A stretch of 64,000 nucleotides of DNA. Source: Limnephilus marmoratus (lineage: Eukaryota > Arthropoda > Insecta > Trichoptera > Limnephilidae). The notes under the pieces were generated by a model. The model was not told where the DNA came from. It did no database searches and saw only the letters and a list, made by a program, of their open reading frames with translations. The DNA is taken from positions 50,613,819 through 50,677,818 of the forward strand of contig OU862908.1 of assembly GCA_917880885.1 (NCBI GenBank), given 5' to 3'. Shown in pieces: positions 29,001 to 39,124 of this stretch (the stretch's first letter is position 1; each line of letters starts with the position of its first letter). The position numbers and the translations under genes are program-made.

Positions 29001-32000
29001 CCGATTTGACTGAAATTTTGGATTCTTACTAAGAACATGGTCTGTAAATGAATCCATCAAAAAATTTCCCCAAGAAAGGATATTTAAAAAATTTTTTTTT
29101 CAACACTTGGGTTCGGTCGTTAAAACACATGGCGTCAGTCATAATTTCGGCACCACAGCACCAAACTGTCTGAAATTTTGGATTCTTACTAAAAATCATG
29201 GTCTGCACACGAATCAATCAAAAAATCTTTCAAAAGAAGATTTAACAAAAACATCATTTTAAAACTTGGGCTCAGTCTTATTAGCACTTGGGTTCGGTTG
29301 TTTTAATACTTGGGGTCGGTGATAATTTTGGCACTATGGCACCGAGCCGACTGAAATTGTGGATTCTTTCTAAGAATATGGTCGGTATACGAATCAATTA
29401 AAATACCTGCCAAAAAAATAAATTTTAAAAAAATCATTGTTTTACCACTTGGGGTCGGTGTATAAGCACTTGGGTTCGGTTATTTTAATACTTGGGTCGG
29501 TCATAACTTTGGCCCTAAGTCACCGATTTGACTGAAATTTTGGATTCTTACTAAGAACATGGTCTGTAAATGAATCCATCAAAAAATTTCCCCAAGAAAG
29601 GATATTTAAAAAATTTTTTTTTCAACACTTGGGTTCGGTCGTTAAAACACATGGCGTCAGTCATAATTTCGGCACCACAGCACCAAACTGTCTGAAATTT
29701 TGGATTCTTACTAAAAATCATGGTCTGCACACGAATCAATCAAAAAATCTCACAAATGAAGATTTAACAAAAACATCATTTTAAAACTTGGGCTCAGCCG
29801 TATTAGCACTTGGGTTCGGTTGTTTTAATACTTGGGGTCGGTGATAATTTTGGCACTATGGCACCGAGCCGAATGAAATTGTGGATTCTTTCTAAGAATA
29901 TGGTCGTTTTACGAATCAATTTAAAATACCTGCCAAAAAAATAAATTTAAAAAAAATCATTGTTTTAACACTTGGGGTCGGTCGTATGAGCACTTGGATT
30001 CAGTTATTTTAATACTTGCTCGGTCATAACTTTGGCCCTAAGTCACCAATTTGACTGAAATTTTGGATTCTTACTAAGAACATGGTCTGTAAATGAATCA
30101 ATCAAAAAATATCCCCAAAAAAGGATTTAAAAAAAAATATTTTTCAACACTTGGGTTCGGTCGTTAAAACACATGGCGTCGGTCATAATTTCGGCACCAC
30201 AGCACCAAACTGTCTGAAATTTTGGATTCTGACTAAAAATCATGGTCTGCCCACGAATCAATCAAAAAAATCTCACAAATGAAGATTTAACAAAAACATC
30301 ATTTTAAATTTTGGGCTCAGTCGTATTAGCACTTGGGTTCGGTTGTTTTAATACTTGGGGTCGGTGATAATTTTGGCACTATGGCACCGAGCCGACTGAA
30401 ATTGTGGATTCTTTCTAAGAATATGGTCGGTATACGAATCAATTAAAATACCTGCCAAAAAAATAAATTTTAAAAAAATCATTGTTTTACCACTTGGGGT
30501 CGGTGTATAAGCACTTGGGTTCGGTTATTTTAATACTTGGGTCGGTCATAACTTTGGCCCTAAGTCACCGATTTGACTGAAATTTTGGATTCTTACTAAG
30601 AACATGGTCTGTAAATGAATCCATCAAAAAATTTCCCCAAGAAAGGATATTTAAAAAATTTTTTTTTCAACACTTGGGTTCGGTCGTTAAAACACATGGC
30701 GTCAGTCATAATTTCGGCACCACAGCACCAAACTGTCTGAAATTTTGGATTCTTACTAAAAATCATGGTCTGCACACGAATCATTCAAAAATCTTACAAA
30801 AGAAGATTTAACAAAAACATCATTTTAAAACTTGGGCTCAGTCGAATTAGCACTTGGGTTCGGTTGTTTTAATACTTGGGGTCGGTGATAATTTTGGCAC
30901 TATGGCACCGAGCCGAATGAAATTGTGGATTCTTTCTAAGAATATGGTCGTTATACGAATCAATTAAAATACCTGCCAAAAAAATAAATTTAAAAAAATC
31001 ATTGTTTTAACACTTGGGGTCGGTCGTATGAGCACTTGGATTCGGTTATTTTAATACTTGCTCGGTCATAACTTTGGCCCTAAGTCACTGATTTGACTGA
31101 AATTTTGGATTCTTACTAAGAAGTCTGGTATTGCTCTGGATTCTTACTAAGAAGGTCTGTAAATGAATCAATCAAAAAATATCCCCAAAAAAGGATTTAA
31201 AAAAAATATATTTTTAAACACTTGGGTTCGGTCGTTAAAACACATGGCGTCGGCCATAATTTCGGCACCACAGCACCAAACTGTCTGAAATTTTGGATTC
31301 TGACTAAAAATCATGGTCTGCACACGATTCAATCAAAAAATCTCACAAATGAAGATTTAACAAAAACATCATTTTAAAACTTGGGCTCAGCCGTATTAGC
31401 ACTTGGGTTCGGTTGTTTTAATACTTGGGGTCGGTGATAATTTTGGCACTATGGCACCGAGCCGAATGAAATTGTGGATTCTTTCTAAGAATATGGTCGT
31501 TTTACGAATCAATTTAAAATACCTGCCAAAAAAATAAATTTAAAAAAAATCATTGTTTTAACACTTGGGGTCGGTCGTATGAGCACTTGGATTCAGTTAT
31601 TTTAATACTTGCTCGGTCATAACTTTGGCCCTAAGTCACCAATTTGACTGAAATTTTGGATTCTTACTAAGAACATGGTCTGTAAATGAATCAATCAAAA
31701 AATATCCCCAAAAAAGGATTTAAAAAAAAATATTTTTCAACACTTGGGTTCGGTCGTTAAAACACATGGCGTCGGTCATAATTTCGGCACCACAGCACCA
31801 AACTGTCTGAAATTTTGGATTCTGACTAAAAATCATGGTCTGCCCACGAATCAATCAAAAAAATCTCACAAATGAAGATTTAACAAAAACATCATTTTAA
31901 ATTTTGGGCTCAGTCGTATTAGCACTTGGGTTCGGTTGTTTTAATACTTGGGGTCGGTGATAATTTTGGCACTATGGCACCGAGCCGACTGAAATTGTGG

Positions 32001-32600
32001 ATTCTTTCTAAGAATATGGTCGGTATACGAATCAATTAAAATACCTGCCAAAAAAATAAATTTTAAAAAAATCATTGTTTTACCACTTGGGGTCGGTGTA
32101 TAAGCACTTGGGTTCGGTTATTTTAATACTTGGGTCGGTCATAACTTTGGCCCTAAGTCACCGATTTGACTGAAATTTTGGATTCTTACTAAGAACATGG
32201 TCTGTAAATGAATCCATCAAAAAATTTCCCCAAGAAAGGATATTTAAAAAATTTTTTTTTCAACACTTGGGTTCGGTCGTTAAAACACATGGCGTCAGTC
32301 ATAATTTCGGCACCACAGCACCAAACTGTCTGAAATTTTGGATTCTTACTAAAAATCATGGTCTGCACACGAATCAATCAAAAAATCTTTCAAAAGAAGA
32401 TTTAACAAAAACATCATTTTAAAACTTGGGCTCAGTCTTATTAGCACTTGGGTTCGGTTGTTTTAATACTTGGGGTCGGTGATAATTTTGGCACTATGGC
32501 ACCGAGCCGACTGAAATTGTGGATTCTTTCTAAGAATATGGTCGGTATACGAATCAATTAAAATACCTGCCAAAAAAATTAATTTTAAAAAAATCATTGT
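26078..32600. repeat. XYZ super-repeats (~1,592 bp) at the inner array edge
   Basis: Three HOR types alternate here. X (about 549 bp) carries GTCTGGTATTGCTCTGG (26370, 27963, 31123). Y (about 522 bp) carries CGTTTTACGAATC (near 26750, 28340, 29907, 31498). Z (about 521 bp) carries GTCGGTGTATAAGC (near 27344, 28937, 29459, 30506, 32099, 32619). The order read along the strand is XYZ, XYZ, Z, YZ, XYZ, Z. Copies look nearly identical by eye, so this is the most recently amplified part of the array. Confidence 0.85.
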
Positions 32601-32774
32601 TTTACCACTTGGGGTCGGTGTATAAGCACTTGGGTTCGGTTATTTTAATTCTTGGGTCGGTTATAACTTTGGCCCTAAGTCACCGATTTGACTGAAATTT
32701 TGGATTCTTTCTAAGAACATGGTCTGTAAATGAATCAATCAAAAAATTTCCCCAAGAAAGGATATTAAAAAAAA

Positions 32775-35250
32775 AATTATTCCTGCCAAAAAAAGAAATT
32801 TTTAAAAAATCATTATTTTAACACTTGGGGTCGGTCGTATTCGATTATTTTAATACTTGGGTCAGTCATAACTTTGGCCCTAAGTAACCGATTTGACTGA
32901 AATTTTGGATTCATACTAAGAATCATGGTCTGCACACCAATCAATCAAAAAATCTTTCAAAAGAAGATTAAAAAAAAACGTCATTTTAAAACTTGGGCTC
33001 AGTCGTATTAGCACTTGGGTTCGGTTGTTTAAATACTTGGATAGGTCAAAACTTTGGCCCTAAGTCACCGATTTGACTGAAAGTTTGGATTCTTACTAAG
33101 AACATGGTCTGTAAATGAATCAATCAACAAATATCCCCAAAAAAGGATTAAAAAAAAATTTTTTTTCAACACTTGGTTTCGGTCGTTAAAACACATGGCG
33201 TCGGTCATAATTTCGGCGCCACAGCACCAAACTGTCTAAAATTTTGGATTCTTACTAAAAATTATTGTCTGTACCCAAATCATTCAAAAAATATGCCAAA
33301 AGAAGTATTTAAAAAAACATCTTCTTTTTAAAACTTGAGGTCGGTCGTGTAAGCAATTGGGTACGGTGGTTTTAATACTTTGGATCGGTCATAACTTTGG
33401 CCCTACGTCACCGATTCGACTGAAATTTTGGATTCTTACTAAGAACATGGTCTAACGAATCAATTAAAATACCTGCCTAATAGAAGACATTTTTAAAAAT
33501 CATTGTTTTAACACTTGAGGACGGTCGTATTAGAACTTGGGTTCGTTTATTTTAATACTTGGGTCGGTCATAACTTTAATCCTAAGTCACCGATTTGACT
33601 GAAAATATGGATTCTTACTAAGAATATGGTCTGTAAACGAATCAATCAAAAAAACTCAAAAAAAAAATTTTATTTTTTTAATATTTTTTCTACACTTGGG
33701 TTCGGTCGTTAAAATACATGGCGTCAGTCATAATTTCGGCACCACAGCACCAAACTGTCTGAAATTTTGGATTCTTAATAAAACTCATGGTCTGCACGGA
33801 AGATTTTAAAAAAAATCATCGTTTTAAAACTTGGGCTCATTCGTATTAGCACTTGCGTTCGGTTGTTGTTATACTTGAGGTGGGTGATAACTTTGGCACT
33901 ATGGCACCGAGCCGACTGAAATTGTGGATTCTTAATAAGAATATGGTCGGTATACGAATCAATTAAAATACCTGCCCAAAAAAGAAATTTTTAAAAAATC
34001 ATTGTTTTAACACTTGGGGTCGGTCGTATCAGCACTTGGATTCGATTATTTTAATACTTGGGTCGGTCATAACTTTTGTCCTAAGTCACCGATTTTACTG
34101 AAAATGTGGATTCTTACTAAGAACATGGTCTGTAATCGAATCAATCAAAAAAACTACAAAAAAAAATATTTTTTTTAAATATTTTTTCTTTACTTGGTTC
34201 GGTCGTTAAAACACATGGCGTCGGTCATAATTTCGGCACCACAGCACCAAATTGTCTGAAATTTTGGATTCTTACTAAAAATCATTGTCTGCACACGAAT
34301 CAATCAAAAAATCTTTCAAAAGAAGATAAAAAAAAATCATCATTTTAAAACTTGGGCTCAGTCGTATTAGCACTTGGGTTCGGTTGTTTTAATACTTTGG
34401 GTTGGTGATAATTTTGGCTCTATGGCACCGAGCCGACTGAAATTGTGGATTCTTACTAAGAATATGGTCGGTAAACGAATAAATTAAAATTCCTGCCAAA
34501 AAAGACATTTTTAAAAAATCATTGTTTTAACACTTGGTGTCGGTCGTATTAGCACTTGATTTCGGTTATGTTGATACTTGGGTCGGTCATAACTTTGGCC
34601 TTAAGTCACCGATTTGATTGAAATTTTGGATTCTTACTAAGAACATGGCCTGTAAACGAATCAATCAAAAATATATCAAAAGAAGATTTTTTAAAAAATC
34701 ATCTTTTCAAAACTTGGGCTCATTCGTATTCGCACTTGGGTTCGGTTGTTATACTTGGGGTCGGTAATAACTTTGGCACTATGGCACCGAGTCGACTGAA
34801 ATTGTGGATTCTTTCTAAGAATATGGTCGGTATACGAATCAATTAAAATACCTGCCCAAAAGTAGACATTTTTAAAACATCATTGTTTTAACACTTGGGG
34901 TCGGTCGTATTAGCACTTGGGTTGGGTTATTTTAATACTTGGGTCGGTCATAACTTTGGCCCTAAGTCACCGATTTGACTGAAATTTTGGTTTCTTACTA
35001 AGAACATGGTCTATAAATGAATCAATCAAAAAATATCCCCAAAAAAGAAATTAAAAAAAAAAATATTTTTTCAACACTTGGGTTCGGTCCCGATAGAAGA
35101 TTTTGAAAAGAAGTCATTGTTTAAACACTTTGGTTCAGTCCTTCGGCCTTACGTCACTGATTCGACTAAAATTTTGGATTCTTACCAAGAATCATGGTCT
35201 GTAAACGAATCAATCAAAAAATCTCCCGATAAAACAATTTGAAAAGAAGT
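32775..35250. repeat. Diverged satellite at array edge (left of retrotransposon)
   Basis: The same monomer family continues, but the 519-bp HOR register is lost from about 32,775, where a unit is broken in its A-rich tail. Monomers are mixed in order, differ from each other at many positions, and carry A-tail variants such as AAAAGAAGA seen little in the core. This is the expected state of a satellite edge that is no longer homogenised. It runs into the LTR element at 35,251. Confidence 0.9.
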
Positions 35251-35796
35251 TGTGGGTACTCAGGTGTCGGCTGATGGTTAAATGAAGAAAAACGAGTTTG
35301 CGTGCAAAATAAGCCTTTAATAAGTTCCCACAATAATTCGTGGGCACACAAACACTATCAGCGTACAATTTTACGATATTAATAGTACACACTGGGTCAA
35401 GGTTGATTGCGGATAGACGAGGCGACTGCGTGGTAGTTGAACGAATACTGTGTTTTCGCTGTTACTAGGCGCCTTTTATATGGTCCGACGAGTGGATTAT
35501 TAGTGGTAAATCGTCACTTCGGCTAGTTACCCGAAGGCGCTAGAACTTGTGCATTTTAAGCGTACGATGGTTCGTACCTTTTCTGGAATGTGCGCGAGGT
35601 AGGTAGGTCCACTCCTCTGTCTCGGCGTAGTAGGTATCTACCTACGCTCAGTCGTGTATCGTCCATGCTCGACGGCTGGCGAGTGCTCTAGTAACTTCGT
35701 TTGCATACATTTGAACACAGGCGCCGCCTCTGGAAATATCGATACGTTTCGGGTGTAATCCAAAACGTGACGTAGCAATAATGCGTGGCCGCTACA
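35251..35796 (-). repeat. 3' LTR of the Ty3/gypsy element
   Basis: On the plus strand it begins TGTGGGTACTCAGG and ends GTGGCCGCTACA; on the element's strand this gives TG..CA ends. The length of 546 bp equals that of the partner LTR. Both LTRs contain a TATA box, and near the end TTATTAAAGG stands here where the partner has TTATAAAAGG. It includes GTAGGT/ACCTAC words typical of lepidopteran DNA. Confidence 0.95.
35472..35482 (-). promoter_or_regulatory. TATA box in 3' LTR
   Basis: CATATAAAAGG on the minus strand, in the middle of the LTR. It marks the probable U3/R region, with transcription expected to begin about 30 bases further along the minus strand. The identical site is in the 5' LTR, where it would drive the element. 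Confidence 0.6.
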
Positions 35797-35811
35797 GGAC
35801 TCCCTCCCCAG
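35797..35811 (-). other. Polypurine tract
   Basis: On the minus strand TGGGGAGGGAGTCC abuts the TGTAGC start of the 3' LTR. This is the standard position of the plus-strand DNA primer in LTR retroelements. Confidence 0.8.
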
Positions 35812-35847
35812 ACAGCGCAGACATGGCTGCGGTGGAAAGAGGAATGG

Positions 35848-36216
35848 TCAGATACCGAGGTGATCGTGAAATCGATCCCGCCTTCCAGAACGAGTGATTG
35901 TGTGTGTCCGATCTTGACTGCCATCGAACAACGGAAGGGTTGGTTGTGATGTGGCGGCTGGTGACTCTGATGCGGTTTGCGAGTGTGATGTGAATCTCTC
36001 AAGATCTTGAGCAATGTATGCTGGTTTGAGGCGGTCAATGTTCACGGTGATTTCTTTCCCTTTTGTCAGTACGGTAGATGTTCGTTCGTGCCGACGAACG
36101 ACGTTATGAGGACCGCTGTAGGGTTGTTGAAGCGGGCTCTTGACTGTGTCGTCCCTCAGAAAGACGTGAGAAGCTGTGGGAAGATTTTGGAAGAAAAAAA
36201 AGATGTCCATCACCAT
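35848..36216 (-). pseudogene. pol: Integrase C-terminal region, frameshifted from the core
   Basis: This frame carries the integrase tail: after the start of similarity (..FQNLPTASHVFLRDD..) come the SGPHNVVRR stretch and NIDRLKPAYI, which fit the small SH3-like C-terminal domain of Ty3/gypsy integrases, where a GPY/F-type motif lies. It is in a different frame from the catalytic core at 36104-36823. The change falls at or near a run of eight T (minus strand, 36194-36201), so an indel in that run is the probable cause. The last ~50 residues are Ser/Thr-rich and unplaced. The stop is 51 bp from the 3' LTR, so little sequence lies beyond pol and an envelope gene is excluded. Confidence 0.8.
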
Positions 36217-37075
36217 GGCGGGTACCTGGTCTCAGCTCGTTGAAATGTTTCCGTAGTTCCTTGAGGAAGCTTCCGGTGTCTTCGTTGACATTAGGTCGTG
36301 CTGTACATAGGAATTCGCCGGGTAAGCGGAGCGGCTCGCCGTATACTAGCTCGGCTGAGGTTGTAGCGAGATCATCTCTCCAAGCTGCTCTGATTCCCAT
36401 GAGTACGGTGGGAAGTGTTTCCGTCCAACGGTTATTCTGATGGCACTTGATTGCTGCCTTCAGTTGACGATGAAATCGTTTCACCATACCATTTGCTGCG
36501 AGGTGGTATGCAGTTGTATAGATTTGCGTCGTGCCTGCCAGGAAATTCAACTGCCTGAACAGCCTCGACTCAAATTGTCTCCCTTGGTCCGTAGTAATGC
36601 GGAGTGGAGTGCCGAATCTTGTTATCCAGCCCTTGTAGAAAGCACGCGTCACTGTTTCAGCCTCTTGGTCTGGGATCGGGAATGCCTCTGGCCATCTCGT
36701 GAATCTGTCTACGCACGTGAGGCAGTATCGGCATCCTTCTGAAGAAGGCATGACGATTATGTCGATGTGGACATGCTCGAATCTCGCGGAGGGTCTGGGA
36801 AAGGCTCCCAGGGGTGCTGACATGTGCCGTGTAACCTTGCTTCGTTGGCATTGAAGGCAATTGCGTGCGAGCTTAATAGTCTCGGCTTTGATGGCCGACC
36901 AGACATAACGTTGAGTTATGAGCTTAACCGTGGCCTTGATTCCAGGGTGAGCCAGCTGAAGGACCGCATTGAATGCCGTAGGTCTGAACTTCTTCGTGAC
37001 GAAGGGTCTGGCTATGGTAGTTGAGACGTCACAGTAGAGATGCGTGCCAGTACCCGGAATATTAATCTTCTTAAG
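36104..37075 (-). pseudogene. pol: Integrase zinc finger and catalytic core, catalytic Glu replaced by Lys
   Basis: Integrase inserts the cDNA into the genome. Reading the minus strand from an in-frame TAA at 37076-37078, the N-terminal zinc region is visible (AHPGIKATVKL.., then CLQCQRSKV before the methionine at 36823), although the first His of the HHCC motif appears to be Leu. In the 239-codon frame from 36823 the core has Asp21 (HVHIDIIV) and Asp79 (ITTDQGRQF). At position 115, exactly where the D-35-E Glu belongs, the motif reads NGMVKRFHRQ with Lys (AAA, 36479-36481). That substitution alone should abolish strand transfer. The core continues with a GIRAAWR segment typical of these elements and then loses frame near 36,200. 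The protein cannot work, and the copy depends on others in trans. Confidence 0.88.
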
Positions 37076-37130
37076 TTATTGGCTAGAACTTCCCTGCAAG
37101 TGTTGTTCCAGTTCAGGGTCGCACATCTGG

Positions 37131-37417
37131 TCAGCTGCCAGCGCTGCGTAGTGCGTAGTCCAGAGGAGTATCTATCGTCTCGACCCTGGAGACCCTGGAG
37201 AGAGCATGGAGAGAGCACGCGACGATGTTGTCTTTTCCGGAGACGTGCCGGATGTCAGTTGTGAACTGGCTGATATAGTCCAGATGGCGGAATTGCCTTG
37301 GTGAGCATTTGTCTGCTTTTTGTTGAAAGGCGAACGTGATAGGCTTATGGTCTGTAAATATGGTGAACGACCTGCCTTCCACCATGTGGCGAAAGTATTT
37401 CACAGCGAGATAGATGG
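37131..37417 (-). pseudogene. pol: RNase H C-terminal half, out of frame
   Basis: RNase H degrades the RNA template during reverse transcription. The first half of the domain sits at the end of the RT frame ([11 protein letters not shown] with its catalytic Asp, and [10 protein letters not shown]). That frame stops at 37418, and the rest is in another frame here: KYFRHMVEGRSFTIFTDHKP with the conserved TDHKP Asp, then RHLDYISQF and HVSGKDNIVA, all usual for Ty3/gypsy RNase H and its linker. This frame in turn ends at 37131, and pol sequence (QMCDPELEQH) goes on in the earlier frame. Two compensating indels therefore bracket this segment. Confidence 0.85.
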
Positions 37418-38872
37418 CTAGTAGTTCTCTGTCGTATGCGCCATATATTTCTTTTCAGCTGCCGAAAACTTCTTCGAGAAGAATGCTAGAGGCTCCCAGT
37501 GACCTGCGACGAATTGATGGAGTGCGGCACCAGCTGTGGTATCAGACGCGTCGCTGACGATAGAGAGTGGGGCGTCGCACTTCGGGTGAACGAGCAGGGT
37601 TGCCTGGGCCAGAGCTTCCTTGCACTTGCTGAAAGCTTTTACTGTTTCGGCAGTCCAAGACACGAGTTGTTTGCCTTTTTGGTTCCCTTTTAGGAGGTCA
37701 TTGAGTGGAACTTGTGTCCTCGCGGCGTTAGGGATGAATCTCCTGTAAAAATTTATAGCTCCCAGGAAACGGCGGAGATCCTTGATGGAATCTGGTTGGC
37801 TGTAGTTGTTGATGGCTTCCACTTTATCTGGGAGGGGTAAAGTGCCAGCGTCAGACACCAGGTATCCTAGGAATTTGACCTTAGTCAGGCCGAAATGGCA
37901 TTTGGCGGCGTTGATGATAACACCATATTCCTGCAGGCGCTGGAATAATATCTTGAGGTGGGCTAGGTGCTCTTCCTCTGACGTTGAGGCAATAAGGATG
38001 TCGTCTATGTAGGCGTAACAGAAATCTAAGCCTCTGGTAACCTCGTCTATGAAGCGTTGAAAGGTCTGGGCTGCGTTGCGGAGGCCGAAAGACATCACCG
38101 GAAATTCGAAGAGTCCGAATGGCGTAGTGATTGCTGTCTTCGGAATGTCCTCAGGAGCCACAGGGATTTGATTATATGCCCGCACCAGATCAATCGTTGA
38201 GAAGATCTTGGTGCCGCTCAATGCCTGTGCAAAATCTTGGATGTGGCGTACGGGGTATCTGTCCGGAATAGTTCTGGCGTTCAGTCTTCTATAATCGCCG
38301 CATGGTCTCCACTGGTCGTCTTTCTTGGGTACCATGTGCAAGGGAGATGCCCAAGAGCTCTCGGAAGGTCGAGCGATTCCGAGACGGACCATGGCCTCAA
38401 ACTCCTTCTTGGCGCGTTTTAACTTGTCAGGAGCAAGGCGTCGTGGGTGTTTGACTGTTGGAGGTCCTGGCGTGGTGTTAATATGATGCAGTGTTGCGTG
38501 ACGAACTTCCTTCCTGGCGCCGTCAGGGCGAGTGATGTCAGGAAACTGTTGGAGAAGCTTGTGATACGGGGACGTTCCTGTGACCGTCTTAATGGAAGCG
38601 ATCTTGTTGTCGCTTCGTTTTCCCGTGATGGTTAAATTCGTCACCTGGTCCAGCAGCCGTTTATTTCGGACATCCACCAGTAGCTCGTATTTGGTGAGAA
38701 AGTCTGCCCCGATGATGGGCTTGGAGACGTCTGCAATGACGAAGCTCCAAGTAAAATCGCGTCGCAATCCCAGATCCAGGTTGAGCGTTAGGCTGCCATA
38801 AGTAGCGATTGTGCTGCCATTTGCTGCTGCCAGTTCGTATGTCGCTTTAGTGGGACGTCCCTGGACAAGGCG
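37418..38872 (-). pseudogene. pol: Reverse transcriptase (and RNase H start), cut by stop and frameshift
   Basis: The longest frame of the window (449 codons from the methionine at 38767). It makes DNA from the element RNA. Visible motifs are [10 protein letters not shown] (end of the protease region, 19-27), [13 protein letters not shown] with catalytic Asp193, the [15 protein letters not shown] motif (usual Pro replaced by Ser), the YIDD box at 253-256, FLGYLVS near 300, the [15 protein letters not shown] segment, and RNase H SDAS at 405-408. It shares its frame with the protease upstream, separated by one TGA at 38873-38875, so protease and RT were one polyprotein. It ends where an indel at about 37,418 interrupts RNase H. 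The RT core itself looks intact. Confidence 0.93.
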
Positions 38873-39124
38873 TCATGGGAAAACGCAGAGATCTGCGCCG
38901 GTGTCTATAAGAAATTGGGTACGGGTTACCCTGTCGGTAACAAAAAGGCGACTGACTTGGTTGGGGCTGGCGCTGGTCGCCATCAGTTTGGGCCCCGCGC
39001 GTTTTTCTGTTGGAAGTTGCATGGTTTGGTGCACTTGCTTGCCTTCGTCCCATACTTCCAGTGGTACCAGCATGTGCCCTCGGGCTGACGATCTATGGAC
39101 CGACTGCGGGAACGATTGCTCCAA
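38873..39124 (-). pseudogene. pol: Aspartic protease at the start of pol, ended by TGA
   Basis: This frame ends with RTQFLIDTGADLCVFP, the DTG(A) active site of a retroelement aspartic protease that cuts Gag-Pol. Translation then meets TGA at 38873-38875, although the same frame remains open through RT. The stop looks like a single nonsense change. The pol frame overlaps the end of gag by at least 142 bases and is -1 relative to gag, the arrangement used for -1 ribosomal frameshifting. A possible slip site is GAAAAAC (minus strand, 39007 to 39001), which is not a canonical X XXY YYZ heptamer, so that part is tentative. The methionine at 39124 is probably not a real start. Confidence 0.85.

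Larger units (their letters stand above)
1..32774. repeat. Homogeneous satellite array, ~519-bp HOR of three monomers
   Basis: An AT-rich tandem array fills the first half of the window and is cut by the left edge. The repeating unit is 519-522 bp, read from the constant spacing of matching landmarks (for example 208/727, 1771/2293, 9655/10177). Each unit contains three related monomers that share a core GATTTGACTGAAATTTTGG followed by TTCTTACTAAGAA and an A-rich tail. Dividing length by period gives about 63 units. Variation is mostly in the A/T homopolymers and in unit-specific point markers. No open frame here looks like a gene: the recurring ~72-codon minus-strand frames simply repeat with the HOR. 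Confidence 0.97.

Noticed and set aside
208..32377. Many similar small open frames on both strands of the satellite
   Set aside because: They recur with the 519-bp repeat period, start at arbitrary ATGs and change or vanish with A-run length. There is no domain and no sign of selection.
1..35250. CRISPR-like direct repeats
   Set aside because: Repeat units are whole monomers with no unique spacers, in a eukaryotic context with no cas genes.
1..35250. Centromeric array call (alpha-satellite-like HOR)
   Set aside because: Structure alone is not evidence of centromere function; no CENP-B-box-like motif was seen, and Lepidoptera, if this is one, are holocentric.
35210..35392. Small minus-strand frame across the LTR edge
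   Set aside because: It spans the LTR/satellite junction and has no domain.
35797..35847. Envelope gene between pol and the 3' LTR
   Set aside because: Only about 50 bp lie there. The element is a non-enveloped retrotransposon type.
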